64,000 nt of DNA, taken from positions 39,886 to 103,885 of the forward strand of contig JAFXMK010000036.1 in NCBI GenBank assembly GCA_017530365.1, given 5' to 3'. Source of the DNA: Bacteroidales bacterium. Lineage in GTDB: Bacteria; Bacteroidota; Bacteroidia; Bacteroidales; F082. Below the pieces are notes generated by a model. It saw only the letters and a list, made by a program, of their open reading frames with translations, was not told the origin of the DNA and made no database searches. Both the position numbers and the translations under genes were made by a program. How positions within the stretch are numbered: the first letter of the stretch is position 1; every line of letters begins with the position of its first letter. This document shows positions 1 to 9,403 of this stretch, piece by piece.

Positions 1-1
1 C

Positions 2-3000
2 GTCGAAGAGACTAAGTCTCAACGACTCGTTGGCAGCACCAACGAATGGGTCCTTGACAATTATTATATGATCAGCGAACAGGAAAAAGTGCTGAAGATC
101 GACCTCCAAAGCAAGGATTTCAAGAGGTTGGAAGGCCCTCGCATGGACTATCTTGAGCAGCTAATTCACGATTTTCTGATCCGCTGCCATTATCAGTTCG
201 ACAAAGGCATGCTTTTCAACCACCTGCTTCAGGTGCAGGAAGAGAAACAGGACTACCTCTCCTACCCCGAGGTCTGTGCTCTGCTCCCGCTGATGAAATG
301 CATCCTGCTGAAAGACCTGGCGACGCTGTGCCGACAGCTGAAGTCCGAAAACGCCTACCACTACTCTCCCACCGACCGCGCCCAGGCCGACATGGAGAAG
401 TTGGACATGGCCGCCCGTCAGAACCTAATGATGATGAACCTCTTCAACTCCTTGAAGAAGATGACCAAACTGCCGGTGTCGGAACTCATCGACAGCGTTA
501 GCTATTCCGAGAAGATGCTCAAGGAAGAGAAGGCGGATATGTACGACCAGATGTACGACCGCACCAAGGACGATTATCGCGCCATGATCACCCGACTCTG
601 CAAGAAACGCAAAGTCAAAGAGCACGACCTTGTGAAGGATCTGGTGGTCAAAGCCGACGAAAAAGGCGAACATGTGGGCTGGCAGCTCTTCCCGCCTAAG
701 AAATGGAACGCCCGCGCCCATTGGTATGTATGGATCGTGGTGCTGGCTTCGCTAGGCTTGGCCTTCGGCTTCGCCTATTGGGCCTTCGGACTCGGCTCCA
801 CTCGCGACATCTGGTTCACCATCATACTTACCATCTTGATGTGGGTGCCCATGAGCCAGATCATCATCGACCTGTTCAACCAACTGTTGTACAAGATACA
901 CAAGCCAGTCAACACCTTCAAGATCAAGTTCAAAGACGGCTTGATCCCTAAGGAATACGCCACCATGGTCATCATGCCGACCATCTTGAAGAACAAGGCC
1001 AGGACCGTCGAGCTGCTGGAACAGCTGGAGGTTTACTATCTCTCCAACATCAACCGCGCCAGCGAGGGACAGCGTCTGGAGAGCCGTCCCCAGAACCTCT
1101 TCTACACCCTCATCGGCGATGCCGCCGCAGGTCCCAACGAAGACATGCCTTGGGATAATGAAGTGGTTGAGGCTGGTCTTGCAAAAGTAAAGGAACTCAA
1201 CGAGAAATATGGCGCTCCAATCTTCAACTTCGTCTATAGAAGACGTGCCTGGAGCGACGGCGAGAACTGCTGGCTGGGACATGAGCGCAAACGTGGCGCC
1301 ATCTTGCATTTTAACGACCTGGTCTTAGGCAACACCAGCGAAGCCGAGAAGCAGAAACGCTTCCGCTGCGAGACCATCAGCGCCTGGCAGCAGCTAGCTG
1401 TTCCGGAAATCCAGTTCATCATCACCTTGGACACCGACACCGAGTTAGTGCTTTATTCCGCACAGAAGCTCATCGGCGCCATGGCACATCCGCTGAACCG
1501 CGCCCAGCTGTCGCCCGACGGCAAACGCGTCAACGCCGGTTACGGCATCATGCAGCCCCGTGTCAACGTCGATGTGGAAGTCACCAACAAGAGCCGTTAC
1601 GCCCAACTCTTCGCCGGTCTGGGCGGCCTCGACGTCTATACGACCGCCTCGTTCGAGCTGTATCAGGACATCTTCAACGAAGGCTCCTTCTGCGGCAAGG
1701 GCATCTACGACCTGAAGGTCTTCCAAAAAGTGCTGAAAGGCACCTTCCCTGAGAACCTCATCCTCAGCCACGACCTCATCGAAGGATGCCATATCCGCTG
1801 CGGCCTCATCAACGACCTGGAGCTGTTCGACGACAACCCATCCAACTACATCGACGACGCCAAGCGTCACCACCGCTGGACCCGCGGCGACTGGCAGATC
1901 ATCGGATGGCTGCGTAACAAGGTACGCAACGAGAAAGGCGAGAAAGTCAAGAACCAAGTCAACACCATCGGCCGCTGGAAGATCTTCGACAACCTGCGCC
2001 GCTCCGTCTTGAGCCTTGCCTTGATGGTCGTCATCATCTTCGGCTTCACTATTCAACTTTCAACTTTCAACTCTCAACTTTCAACTATCTCCCCCTTCTG
2101 GTACGTGCTCATCGCCCTGATCGCCGTGGCCAGCCCCATCGTCTTCTTCATCCTGGGACAAATCACAAAGCTTCCTAGCTTTGGAAAACGATACCACTAT
2201 TACGCCACCTTGATGCGCGGTTTCCGGGTGATCATCTATCGCTCTTTCGTCCAGTTCGCCTTGCTGCCCAAGGAAGCCTGGATGTACACTGATGCCTTGA
2301 TTCGCGCCTGCTACCGTCTATGGTTCAGCCACAAGAACCTCCTCAACTGGATTACCAGCGACGAAGCCGCCAAGAGCACCAAAGGTACCCTCGGCGACTA
2401 TATCGGCAAGTTCTGGTTCAACTATGTCGCCTCTGCCATCTTGATCGCCTTGTACATCCTCAGTCCAGGCAGTGTCCTCGCGCTGATCGCTTTGATATTC
2501 TGCGTTGTGGCCTGGTGTGGCGCTCCCTTCCTGATGTTCTGGCTCGGCAAGAAATTCCCGCAGGACAAGAAGAACCTCAGTGCCAAAGAGACAGAGGAAA
2601 TCCAACAACTGGCCAAGGACACCTGGCATTTCTTTGACCAGCAGATCACGTCGGAGACGAATTATCTCATCCCCGATAACTACCAGCTAAACCGAGAGAA
2701 GAAGGCCGACTACAAGACCTCCCCAACAAATATTGGCTACTCCATTACCTCCATCATCTCCGCTTCGGAACTGGGCTTCATCACCCAAGAAGAAGCTGTG
2801 GAACGCCTCGGGCATGTCATCGACACCGTCGAAAACCTGGAGAAATGGAACGGACACCTCTTCAACTGGTACCATGTCAACACTTTGAAAGCACTGCCTA
2901 ACTTCTTCATCTCCACCTGCGACAGCGGCAACTTCGTGGCATGTCTCTATACCTTGAAAGGGTATTTGATAGAAGTCAGTAGTCAGAAGGAAGAAGTAAG

Positions 3001-6000
3001 AAGTTTGATTGAGAGGGTTCAGAAATTGATTGAGGAGACGGATTTCTCCAAGCTGTATAATCCTGAATTGGATGTGTTCAGCATCGGTTACGACTATGGC
3101 GCCCATGCCCTCCTGCCCTACCATTACAACAACTTCGCCTCGGAGGCCCGACTCACCAGTTTCCTCACCATCTCACAAGGCGATGCGCCATATAAGCACT
3201 GGTTCTGCCTCGACAAGACCCTGGTCCAATACAAGGGTTACAAGGGCGTGGCTTCCTGGTATGGCACCCTCTTCGAATACTTCATGCCGCTCATCTTCCT
3301 GCCCACCTACAAGCACACCCTCATGGACGAGACCTATAGCTTTGCCGTGAGGGCGCAGAAGGCGTTCATTAAGAATTTAGAAGGAAGAAGCAAGAAGCAA
3401 GAATTGCCGTGGGGTATTTCTGAGACAGCTTATAACGAGTTGGACGATGCCCAGAACTATAAGTACCACGCCTTCGGTGTGCCGTACCTCAAGTTCCAGA
3501 ACACCACACCTGACCGTATCGTCATCTCGCCTTACAGCTCACTGCTGACCATCAGCGTCAACGACAAGGCGGTGTACGACAACCTGCAGCGGTTCAAGAA
3601 GCTCAACATGTACGACAACATGGGCTTCTACGAGAGCTATGACGAGGATGACCATGTGCCAGTGCTGGCCCATTACGCACACCACCAAGGCATGATCCTA
3701 GCCTCTCTCGCCAACTACCTCGGCGGCCACTGTTTGCAACACTACTTCATGCAAGAACCCGTCTTCAAGTCCATGGAGACCCTGTTGAAGGAAAAGGCCC
3801 AGGTACAGCCTTACATCGACCTAAAAGTCACGCAATACAAGCGTTACCAATACTCCAAGGTGCAGACCGAAAGCGATGCCCGCGACTACGACGGCATTGC
3901 CAACGTACCAGAGATCGGTGTGGTCAGCAATGGCCTCTACACTGTGCTGCTGAACGACCGCGGTTCGGGATTCTCTCGCTATCGCAACATACTCATCAAC
4001 CGTTACAGGAAGATCTCTGCCGACCATTATGGCACCTATCTTTATATTAGGAACCTGCGAAACGACAAGCTCTGGTGCAACACCTATTCCCCACTCGATG
4101 TGATGCCGTCGCAATATCGCGTGAGTTTCGCCTCCGACAAGGTGAGCTTCATGCGTGTGGATGACGAGATCGAGACCAAGACCGAAGTCACCGTCGTCAA
4201 GGATTACTTCGCGGAGATCCGCCGCTTCACCTTCACCAACACAAGCGACATGGACGTCGACCTTGAGATCACCAGCTATGGCGAAGTCGTCATGGCACCG
4301 CGTGAGGCAGATGCTGGGCACCGTGTGTTCAACGGCATGAAGATCCTCAGCGAATACGACAACGAGCACGAAGCCTTGATCTTCAGCAAACCTTCGCAAG
4401 ACAAACAAGACGCTTACTACTATGTCCTCCACAAGCTCTTTGTTGATCAGCCTGAGTTCACCAACGACAAGGCTAACTCCAACATCGTCAACTCAAGCTT
4501 GGTGGAATACGAGACGTCCAGGATCAAGTTCCTCGGCCGTGGCGGCAGCATACGTCATGCTCACGTCATCGACAACCACCGCACCTTGAGCAACACCGTT
4601 GGCACCACCCTCGACCCGATCATGAGCATGCGGCGTCGTATCCATGTCCCAGTCGGCAAAGCCGTCTCCGCCTTCATCATCACTGGCTTTGCCAAAGCCA
4701 AGGAACAGCTGTACCAGCTGGCAGAGCAATACCGTAATTCAGTGGATATCGAGGATGCCTTCAAGAAATCATCGGTTTTCAACAACATGCGTACAGGCAT
4801 GTCCCTGTTGAAAGGCTCACAGATGCGTCTCTACAACAGCATCTCGAAATACATCCTCCAGACGGCCACCTTTGGCGACCAGCGTCAGGAGCTGCTGGCC
4901 AAGAACACCCTCTCGCAAAGCGGTCTGTGGCGCTTCGGCATCAGCGGCGACCATGCCATCGTCCTCATGGAGATCGACGACATCAACAAGTCGGGATTCG
5001 CCAAGGAGATGCTTCGCGCCTTCGAATACTACAAGGTGCACGGCATGGTACTCGACCTCGTCTTCATCAACGATGTGCCGGGCAATGACCACGACGGCCT
5101 CACTCACTTCATCCGCAACATGGCCAACACCGAGCATCTCTGGGCCACCCATGAACAGACTGGCAAGGTGTTCATCCTCAATGGCAACGATCTTACCGAT
5201 GAAGAACGCATCCTGCTCCGCACCGTGGCACGCATCGACTTCAACAACCACGAGCGCATCGAGCAACAGCTGCAACGGCTCGAGACCATCAACCAGAAGT
5301 ACCAGGACAAGGTGGAGTATCCCGTCATGAAGCCAAGTGCCCAATACCACGTGTGGAGCTCGCTCGACTTCTACAACCAATACGGCGGCTTCGACCGCGA
5401 CGGACGCGACTATGTGGTGACCAACACCAACACCCCGATGCCATGGATCAACGTCATCGCCAACCCACGCTTCGGCTGCATCGTCAGCTCTACCATGGCA
5501 GGCTTCACCTTCGCCCATAACGCCCAGCAGTTCAAGCTCACGGGCTGGAGCAACGACATCGTTCGCGACAACGCCTCCGAGATGCTGCTTATCAACAAGA
5601 AGCAGTTCGTTCCCGCCACGGCACGTCATGGACAAGGCTTCTCCGCCTTCGACGCACAATACGACGAAATCGACGTCAAAGTTCGTGTGTTTGTCGCCTT
5701 GGAGCGCCTCGAGAAATACTACCAGATCAAGATCGACAACAAGACCAACGAAGACCTCGACTTGCAGCTCGACATGGTCTATAAACTCGTGTTGGGCAAC
5801 ACCGAGGAGAAGACGGCACGTTACCTCTACTCCGAATGGGATGAGGATTCGAGCAGCATCTTCGTGCGCAACGTCTATCACGAACAGTACCGCGATACCT
5901 GGGTACAGCTCACGGCAGTCAGCGACGACATGAAGGGCAACGGCTTCGACTATTCACTGAAATACCCGAACCGCAAACGCCTCGGCATGACGGTGAAGGT

Positions 6001-7585
6001 GCCGGCTAACGGCGAGAGCGCCATTGCTTTCATCATCGCAGTACCTGAAGACGGCAAGCGTCAATCAAGCCAATACACCAAGGCGATGATCGATGCCGAA
6101 TACGACAAGGTAGTCCGTTTCTGGGACGAGAAACTCAGCACCATCCAGGTGGAGACCCCCGACAAGTCGTTCAACTACATGCTGAACCGCTGGTACCTCT
6201 ACCAGGTCTATGCCTCACGTCTCTTTGCGCGTGCCGGCTTCTACCAAGTCGGCGGCGCCACTGGCTTCCGCGACCAGCTACAGGACGTGATGAGCTGCCT
6301 CTACAGCGATCCTGGCTACGCCCGACGTCAGATCCTCGACCATGCGGCACATCAATTCGCCGAAGGCGACGTGTTGCACTGGTGGCATGAGAGCTTACAA
6401 CTCGGCGCCCGCACCACCTTCAGCGACGACTACCTGTGGCTCGTCTATGTGGCTTATCAATACATCAGCGTCACCGGCGACCTCAGCATCCTCACCGAGG
6501 AGGTGACGTTCTGCCAGGCCGAGATGCTCTCACCCGGCGAAGCCGAGAAATGCCTGCACTATATGCCATCTTACCATAAAGCCAGCTTGTTCGAGCACCT
6601 GCGCCGTTCCATCAACAGATCCATGAGCAGGATCGGCTCGCACGGTCTGCCGCTGATGGGCTGCGGCGACTGGAACGATGGCATGAGCCGTGTCGGTGTC
6701 GGCGGCAAGGGCGAGAGCGTTTGGGTAGCCTTCTTCCTCTGCGACCTGTTGCCCAAGATGGAGGACCTCACCCAGAAGATGCCCGATGCCGACCTCAGCT
6801 ATTGTGAGGAGCTGTCACAGTTCCGTTGCAGGCTGGTCAAGGCGTTGCAAGACAATGCCTGGGACGGCTTCTGGTTCCTCCGTGCCTTCTTCGACAACGG
6901 CAACCCGATGGGTTCACGCAACAACACTGAATGCCAGATCGACCTCATCTCACAGGCTTGGAGCATCCTCACCGACGTCGCCACGCCTGAACAGAAGAAC
7001 TCCATCTTCCGTGAGACCGACGGACGTCTGGTCAACCGTGAACACGAGATCATCCAGCTCCTCACCCCTGCCTTCAAGAACTCTGCCGACGACCCGGGTT
7101 ACATCATGCAATACCCAGTGGGTGTTCGCGAAAACGGCGGACAATACACCCACGGTGCCATGTGGTATATCATGGCGCAGCTCAAGGAAGGCCGCAAGGA
7201 CATGGCGTACTTCCTCTATTCGCTCATCAACCCGATCCACCGCACCCAGTCGCTCGCCGACGTGCTCAAATACAAGGTGGAGCCGTACTGTATCGCAGCC
7301 GACATCTACAGCAACCCGCAGCATCCAGGCCGCGGTGGCTGGACCTGGTACACTGGATCGGCCTCATGGGCCTATAAGACTGGTATCGAGAACATCTTAG
7401 GATTCCACAAGGAAGGCAACAGGCTTACCATCACGCCGCATGTGCCGACCGACTGGAACGAGTTCAGCATCTGCTATCGCTATGGCAACAGCATCTACCA
7501 CATCAATTACAAGAAGGGTGAAGAGAACGCCTCAACCGTGATTGACTTGGTTGACGACGGCAATGAACATGAGGTTCGTATTTAA
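2..7585 (+). CDS. Cyclic beta-1,2-glucan synthase-like GT84/GH94 protein (5' end outside window)
   Basis: Very large membrane glycan synthase/phosphorylase of the NdvB/Cgs type. The first ATG in the window is at 68, but the frame stays open to the left edge and upstream codons read NEWVLDNYY, the usual N-terminal family motif (EWLLDN), so the true start lies outside. Counting from that ATG: paired membrane segments near 218-270; a GT84 core with DxD-like LDTDT near 455 and HHRWTRGDWQI near 601-611; more membrane segments near 655-700 and 780-826; a glucoamylase-like middle region with LPWGISETAYN; and a C-terminal GH94 region with GDWNDG near 2197-2202, whose Asp is the expected phosphorylase acid. 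By family it would make and length-trim beta-1,2-glucan. Short tandem repeats interrupt it near 2052-2087 (peptide QLSTFNSQLST) and 3383-3403. Its stop overlaps the stop of the convergent LolA-like gene. Whether the product is cyclic beta-1,2-glucan in this lineage is inference. Confidence 0.9.
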   Translation, partial: VEETKSQRLVGSTNEWVLDNYYMISEQEKVLKIDLQSKDFKRLEGPRMDYLEQLIHDFLIRCHYQFDKGMLFNHLLQVQEEKQDYLSYPEVCALLPLMKCILLKDLATLCRQLKSENAYHYSPTDRAQADMEKLDMAARQNLMMMNLFNSLKKMTKLPVSELIDSVSYSEKMLKEEKADMYDQMYDRTKDDYRAMITRLCKKRKVKEHDLVKDLVVKADEKGEHVGWQLFPPKKWNARAHWYVWIVVLASLGLAFGFAYWAFGLGSTRDIWFTIILTILMWVPMSQIIIDLFNQLLYKIHKPVNTFKIKFKDGLIPKEYATMVIMPTILKNKARTVELLEQLEVYYLSNINRASEGQRLESRPQNLFYTLIGDAAAGPNEDMPWDNEVVEAGLAKVKELNEKYGAPIFNFVYRRRAWSDGENCWLGHERKRGAILHFNDLVLGNTSEAEKQKRFRCETISAWQQLAVPEIQFIITLDTDTELVLYSAQKLIGAMAHPLNRAQLSPDGKRVNAGYGIMQPRVNVDVEVTNKSRYAQLFAGLGGLDVYTTASFELYQDIFNEGSFCGKGIYDLKVFQKVLKGTFPENLILSHDLIEGCHIRCGLINDLELFDDNPSNYIDDAKRHHRWTRGDWQIIGWLRNKVRNEKGEKVKNQVNTIGRWKIFDNLRRSVLSLALMVVIIFGFTIQLSTFNSQLSTISPFWYVLIALIAVASPIVFFILGQITKLPSFGKRYHYYATLMRGFRVIIYRSFVQFALLPKEAWMYTDALIRACYRLWFSHKNLLNWITSDEAAKSTKGTLGDYIGKFWFNYVASAILIALYILSPGSVLALIALIFCVVAWCGAPFLMFWLGKKFPQDKKNLSAKETEEIQQLAKDTWHFFDQQITSETNYLIPDNYQLNREKKADYKTSPTNIGYSITSIISASELGFITQEEAVERLGHVIDTVENLEKWNGHLFNWYHVNTLKALPNFFISTCDSGNFVACLYTLKGYLIEVSSQKEEVRSLIERVQKLIEETDFSKLYNPELDVFSIGYDYGAHALLPYHYNNFASEARLTSFLTISQGDAPYKHWFCLDKTLVQYKGYKGVASWYGTLFEYFMPLIFLPTYKHTLMDETYSFAVRAQKAFIKNLEGRSKKQELPWGISETAYNELDDAQNYKYHAFGVPYLKFQNTTPDRIVISPYSSLLTISVNDKAVYDNLQRFKKLNMYDNMGFYESYDEDDHVPVLAHYAHHQGMILASLANYLGGHCLQHYFMQEPVFKSMETLLKEKAQVQPYIDLKVTQYKRYQYSKVQTESDARDYDGIANVPEIGVVSNGLYTVLLNDRGSGFSRYRNILINRYRKISADHYGTYLYIRNLRNDKLWCNTYSPLDVMPSQYRVSFASDKVSFMRVDDEIETKTEVTVVKDYFAEIRRFTFTNTSDMDVDLEITSYGEVVMAPREADAGHRVFNGMKILSEYDNEHEALIFSKPSQDKQDAYYYVLHKLFVDQPEFTNDKANSNIVNSSLVEYETSRIKFLGRGGSIRHAHVIDNHRTLSNTVGTTLDPIMSMRRRIHVPVGKAVSAFIITGFAKAKEQLYQLAEQYRNSVDIEDAFKKSSVFNNMRTGMSLLKGSQMRLYNSISKYILQTATFGDQRQELLAKNTLSQSGLWRFGISGDHAIVLMEIDDINKSGFAKEMLRAFEYYKVHGMVLDLVFINDVPGNDHDGLTHFIRNMANTEHLWATHEQTGKVFILNGNDLTDEERILLRTVARIDFNNHERIEQQLQRLETINQKYQDKVEYPVMKPSAQYHVWSSLDFYNQYGGFDRDGRDYVVTNTNTPMPWINVIANPRFGCIVSSTMAGFTFAHNAQQFKLTGWSNDIVRDNASEMLLINKKQFVPATARHGQGFSAFDAQYDEIDVKVRVFVALERLEKYYQIKIDNKTNEDLDLQLDMVYKLVLGNTEEKTARYLYSEWDEDSSSIFVRNVYHEQYRDTWVQLTAVSDDMKGNGFDYSLKYPNRKRLGMTVKVPANGESAIAFIIAVPEDGKRQSSQYTKAMIDAEYDKVVRFWDEKLSTIQVETPDKSFNYMLNRWYLYQVYASRLFARAGFYQVGGATGFRDQLQDVMSCLYSDPGYARRQILDHAAHQFAEGDVLHWWHESLQLGARTTFSDDYLWLVYVAYQYISVTGDLSILTEEVTFCQAEMLSPGEAEKCLHYMPSYHKASLFEHLRRSINRSMSRIGSHGLPLMGCGDWNDGMSRVGVGGKGESVWVAFFLCDLLPKMEDLTQKMPDADLSYCEELSQFRCRLVKALQDNAWDGFWFLRAFFDNGNPMGSRNNTECQIDLISQAWSILTDVATPEQKNSIFRETDGRLVNREHEIIQLLTPAFKNSADDPGYIMQYPVGVRENGGQYTHGAMWYIMAQLKEGRKDMAYFLYSLINPIHRTQSLADVLKYKVEPYCIAADIYSNPQHPGRGGWTWYTGSASWAYKTGIENILGFHKEGNRLTITPHVPTDWNEFSICYRYGNSIYHINYKKGEENASTVIDLVDDGNEHEVRI
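2052..2087 (+). repeat. 7-bp tandem repeat CAACTTT inside the GT84/GH94 gene
   Basis: Nearly five units of CAACTTT/CAACTCT lie between two membrane segments and encode the low-complexity stretch QLSTFNSQLST. The insert stays in frame and falls in a loop, where it is probably tolerated. Confidence 0.85.
3383..3403 (+). repeat. Short 7-bp repeat GAAGCAA inside the GT84/GH94 gene
   Basis: About two and a half units of a GAAGCAA-type heptamer encode EGRSKKQE just before the conserved LPWGISE motif. A related, more degraded tract (AGTAGTCAGAAGGAAGAAGT) lies near 2977-3002 in the same gene. Confidence 0.55.
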
Positions 7586-8109
7586 TATTTCATCTCGTAG
7601 GTGTTGACAATGCCGTTGGCCTCTTCCAGGATCATCTTGACCAGCATGCCGTCCGACATGCGGTAGGTCAGATCCACCGAAGAATAGCCACCACGAGACA
7701 CCTTGCCTTTGGCCTTGATGATCACATGACGTAACCCGTTGGCCTCTTCAACGGTGGTCTCCGCGTTGTTGTCGATGGCAGCCTGTTCCCAGTTGCCCGA
7801 TATGCAGTTCAGCAGTGTGGAACGCTGCAACTTGACCATCTTTACTTTGTCGGCATTCAACTCGGCTTTCTTGCCGTCGAGGTTGATCTTAACCTTATTC
7901 CCTTCCACATGGAAATACTCGCCTTCCGGCTCAGAATAAACCATGGAAAGCTGGTCCTTGCCATCGAAGGTAAGATGGCCAGCTTTGTTGGTGGTCTTCC
8001 CCGAAACCTTGATCACGCGGGTTTGGGTGAAGTCGATGTCGTACTGTGTTTGTGCAAAGGTTGCCACGGCGAACAGCACCATGGCAAAAGTCAGTATAAT
8101 TCTTCTCAT
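7582..8109 (-). CDS. LolA-like periplasmic lipoprotein/lipid carrier
   Basis: A 175-aa protein with a clear signal peptide (MRRIILTFAMVLFAVATFAQ). The mature part has the LolA-type order of short beta-strand segments: a 'GHLTFDGKDQLSMVY' strand, 'PEGEYFHVEGNKVKINLDGKK', and a C-terminal 'DLTYRMSDGMLVKMILEE'. LolA folds carry lipoproteins or other lipids across the periplasm. Here it is the last gene of a lipid-linked string: its ATG overlaps the stop of the ACP gene by four bases, so it is translationally coupled to ACP and PlsX. This resembles the ACP/LolA pairing of aryl-polyene or flexirubin-type clusters, but no ketosynthases are visible, so a general lipid-carrier role is safer. It ends in convergent overlap with the GH94 gene. 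Confidence 0.7.
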   Translation of the reverse strand: MRRIILTFAMVLFAVATFAQTQYDIDFTQTRVIKVSGKTTNKAGHLTFDGKDQLSMVYSEPEGEYFHVEGNKVKINLDGKKAELNADKVKMVKLQRSTLLNCISGNWEQAAIDNNAETTVEEANGLRHVIIKAKGKVSRGGYSSVDLTYRMSDGMLVKMILEEANGIVNTYEMKY

Positions 8110-8333
8110 TGTTTTATGCTATCTAAAAAGGCGACCACATCGCCAATAGTTTCAAATTTTGCCAGTTCTTGATCGGGAATGACGATGCCATAGTCGTCCT
8201 CGAGTCGCATGAGCAGCTGAAGGATGTCCACTGAATCGGCACCGAGGTCTTTCTTGATTTGAGCGTCAAGGGTCACCCTATCAGGTGACACACGCAGTTG
8301 ACGCGCTAGGATTTCTTTTACTTGTTCAAACAT
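8106..8333 (-). CDS. Acyl carrier protein
   Basis: A 75-aa acidic helical protein with the 4'-phosphopantetheine site GADSVDILQLLMRLEDDYGI; the Ser of DSVD at about residue 37 is the attachment point. DSVD in place of the usual DSLD suggests a specialised rather than primary fatty-acid ACP. It sits directly downstream of plsX and overlaps the LolA-like gene, so its acyl cargo may be fed to PlsX or to an exported lipid. The purine-rich region ahead of the ATG is made of a GTAAGAA-type heptamer repeat. Confidence 0.9.
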   Translation of the reverse strand: MFEQVKEILARQLRVSPDRVTLDAQIKKDLGADSVDILQLLMRLEDDYGIVIPDQELAKFETIGDVVAFLDSIKQ

Positions 8334-8334
8334 A

Positions 8335-8354
8335 TTCTTACTTCTTACTTCTTA
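8335..8354. repeat. 7-bp tandem repeat TTCTTAC between plsX and acp
   Basis: Nearly three units of TTCTTAC (GTAAGAA on the coding strand) fill the whole plsX-acp gap. The tract contains the plsX stop codon and supplies the purine-rich leader in front of the acp ATG, so repeat number could change the spacing of the ribosome-binding region. Confidence 0.7.
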
Positions 8355-9371
8355 ATACTCATAATGCTCATACCTCATAATTATCTCTTCCATCTTCGAT
8401 GACAGAGCGCTGACCTCCATCTTGTAGGCTTGTTCAACGCACTTCTCCACCGCCACGGCCTTGCTTGAGCCATGGCCTTTCACCACGGTCTTGGAAGTCC
8501 CGAGGAGCACGCTACCGCCGTAGTTCTGGTAGTTCATGAACTCCTTCTCCTCCATGAACATCCGCTTCATCAGCAGGGCGCCCAGCTTGTAGATGCCCCT
8601 TGAGTAGATGTCCTTCTTGAGCTTCTTCAGCAGCTCCAAGGCCGTTCCTTCCGTGGTCTTCACCAGCACATTGCCCGAGAAGCCGTCGCACACCACCACG
8701 TCATAGTTGCCCGACAGCAGATCGCGGCTCTCCATGTTGCCCACAAAATTGATCTCGGGGGTCTCTTGTAGCAAAATGTATGCCTTTTGTCGAATCTCGT
8801 CGCCTTTTTCCGCTTCTTTCCCCACATTAAGCATGGCCACACGGGGTTTTTCAATGCCATATACCTGTTCCATATAGAGGCTGGCCATGATGGCGAACTG
8901 CCTCAGATGGTCAGGGGTGACCTCCACGTTGGCGCCGCTGTCGCAGATACCAACGATGCCGCCATTCATTGTCGGCAGAATGGGACAGAAAGCAGGACGT
9001 ATCACGCCTTTCACACGGCCGATTCGGGTCAAGGCGGCTGCCACCAAGGCACCGGTGGAGCCTGTGCTTACCATGGCGTTGATATCGTCACGATCGCGCA
9101 ACATACGCACCGCCTTGATCATGGAGCTCTCCCGCTTCAGACGTATCACGTCGATAGGTCGCTCGTCGCATCCGACGACTTCAGGAGCATGGACAATCTC
9201 CACCCTATCCGCATCGTAGGTCTTCCCTGCGAGATGGTCTTTGATGGTCTTTTCATCGCCCGTGAATATCAGATACAGGTCAGGCATCTTGGCCAGGGCC
9301 GCCAAGGCACCGTCGATATTGGCTTCCGGACTGTGGTCGCCACCGAAACAATCGATTATTATTTTGATCAT
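8352..9371 (-). CDS. plsX: Phosphate acyltransferase PlsX
   Basis: Converts acyl-ACP and phosphate to acyl-phosphate, the donor for PlsY in phospholipid synthesis. The chosen start gives MIKIIIDCFGGDHSPEAN, the normal PlsX N-terminus; the longer frame (to 9428) only adds a basic leader encoded by an intergenic repeat. Family blocks include STGSTGALVAAA, GICDSGANVEVTPDHL, MLNVGKEAEKGDE and VCDGFSGNVLVKTTEG. The length of about 339 aa is normal. It is unusual to see it beside ACP, a LolA-like carrier and FakA/FakB rather than rpmF/fabH. FakB-bound acyl-phosphate made upstream would enter the same acyl-phosphate pool. Confidence 0.95.
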   Translation of the reverse strand: MIKIIIDCFGGDHSPEANIDGALAALAKMPDLYLIFTGDEKTIKDHLAGKTYDADRVEIVHAPEVVGCDERPIDVIRLKRESSMIKAVRMLRDRDDINAMVSTGSTGALVAAALTRIGRVKGVIRPAFCPILPTMNGGIVGICDSGANVEVTPDHLRQFAIMASLYMEQVYGIEKPRVAMLNVGKEAEKGDEIRQKAYILLQETPEINFVGNMESRDLLSGNYDVVVCDGFSGNVLVKTTEGTALELLKKLKKDIYSRGIYKLGALLMKRMFMEEKEFMNYQNYGGSVLLGTSKTVVKGHGSSKAVAVEKCVEQAYKMEVSALSSKMEEIIMRYEHYEY

Positions 9372-9403
9372 AGAACGGCGAATCTTACGAATTAAACGAA
9401 TTA
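9372..9403. repeat. 9-bp repeat (AACGAATTA type) upstream of plsX
   Basis: The short gap holds a TTACGAATTAAACGAATTAT-like tract preceded by CGGCGAAT. A closely similar sequence forms the terminator-like hairpin at 61640-61702, so this is a dispersed repeat family rather than a gene-specific leader. Confidence 0.65.

Noticed and set aside
4817-5881. Long minus-strand frames opposite the GT84/GH94 gene
   Set aside because: They have no family motifs, Val/Asp/Glu-rich composition typical of antisense frames of GC-rich genes, and the plus strand holds clear catalytic motifs.
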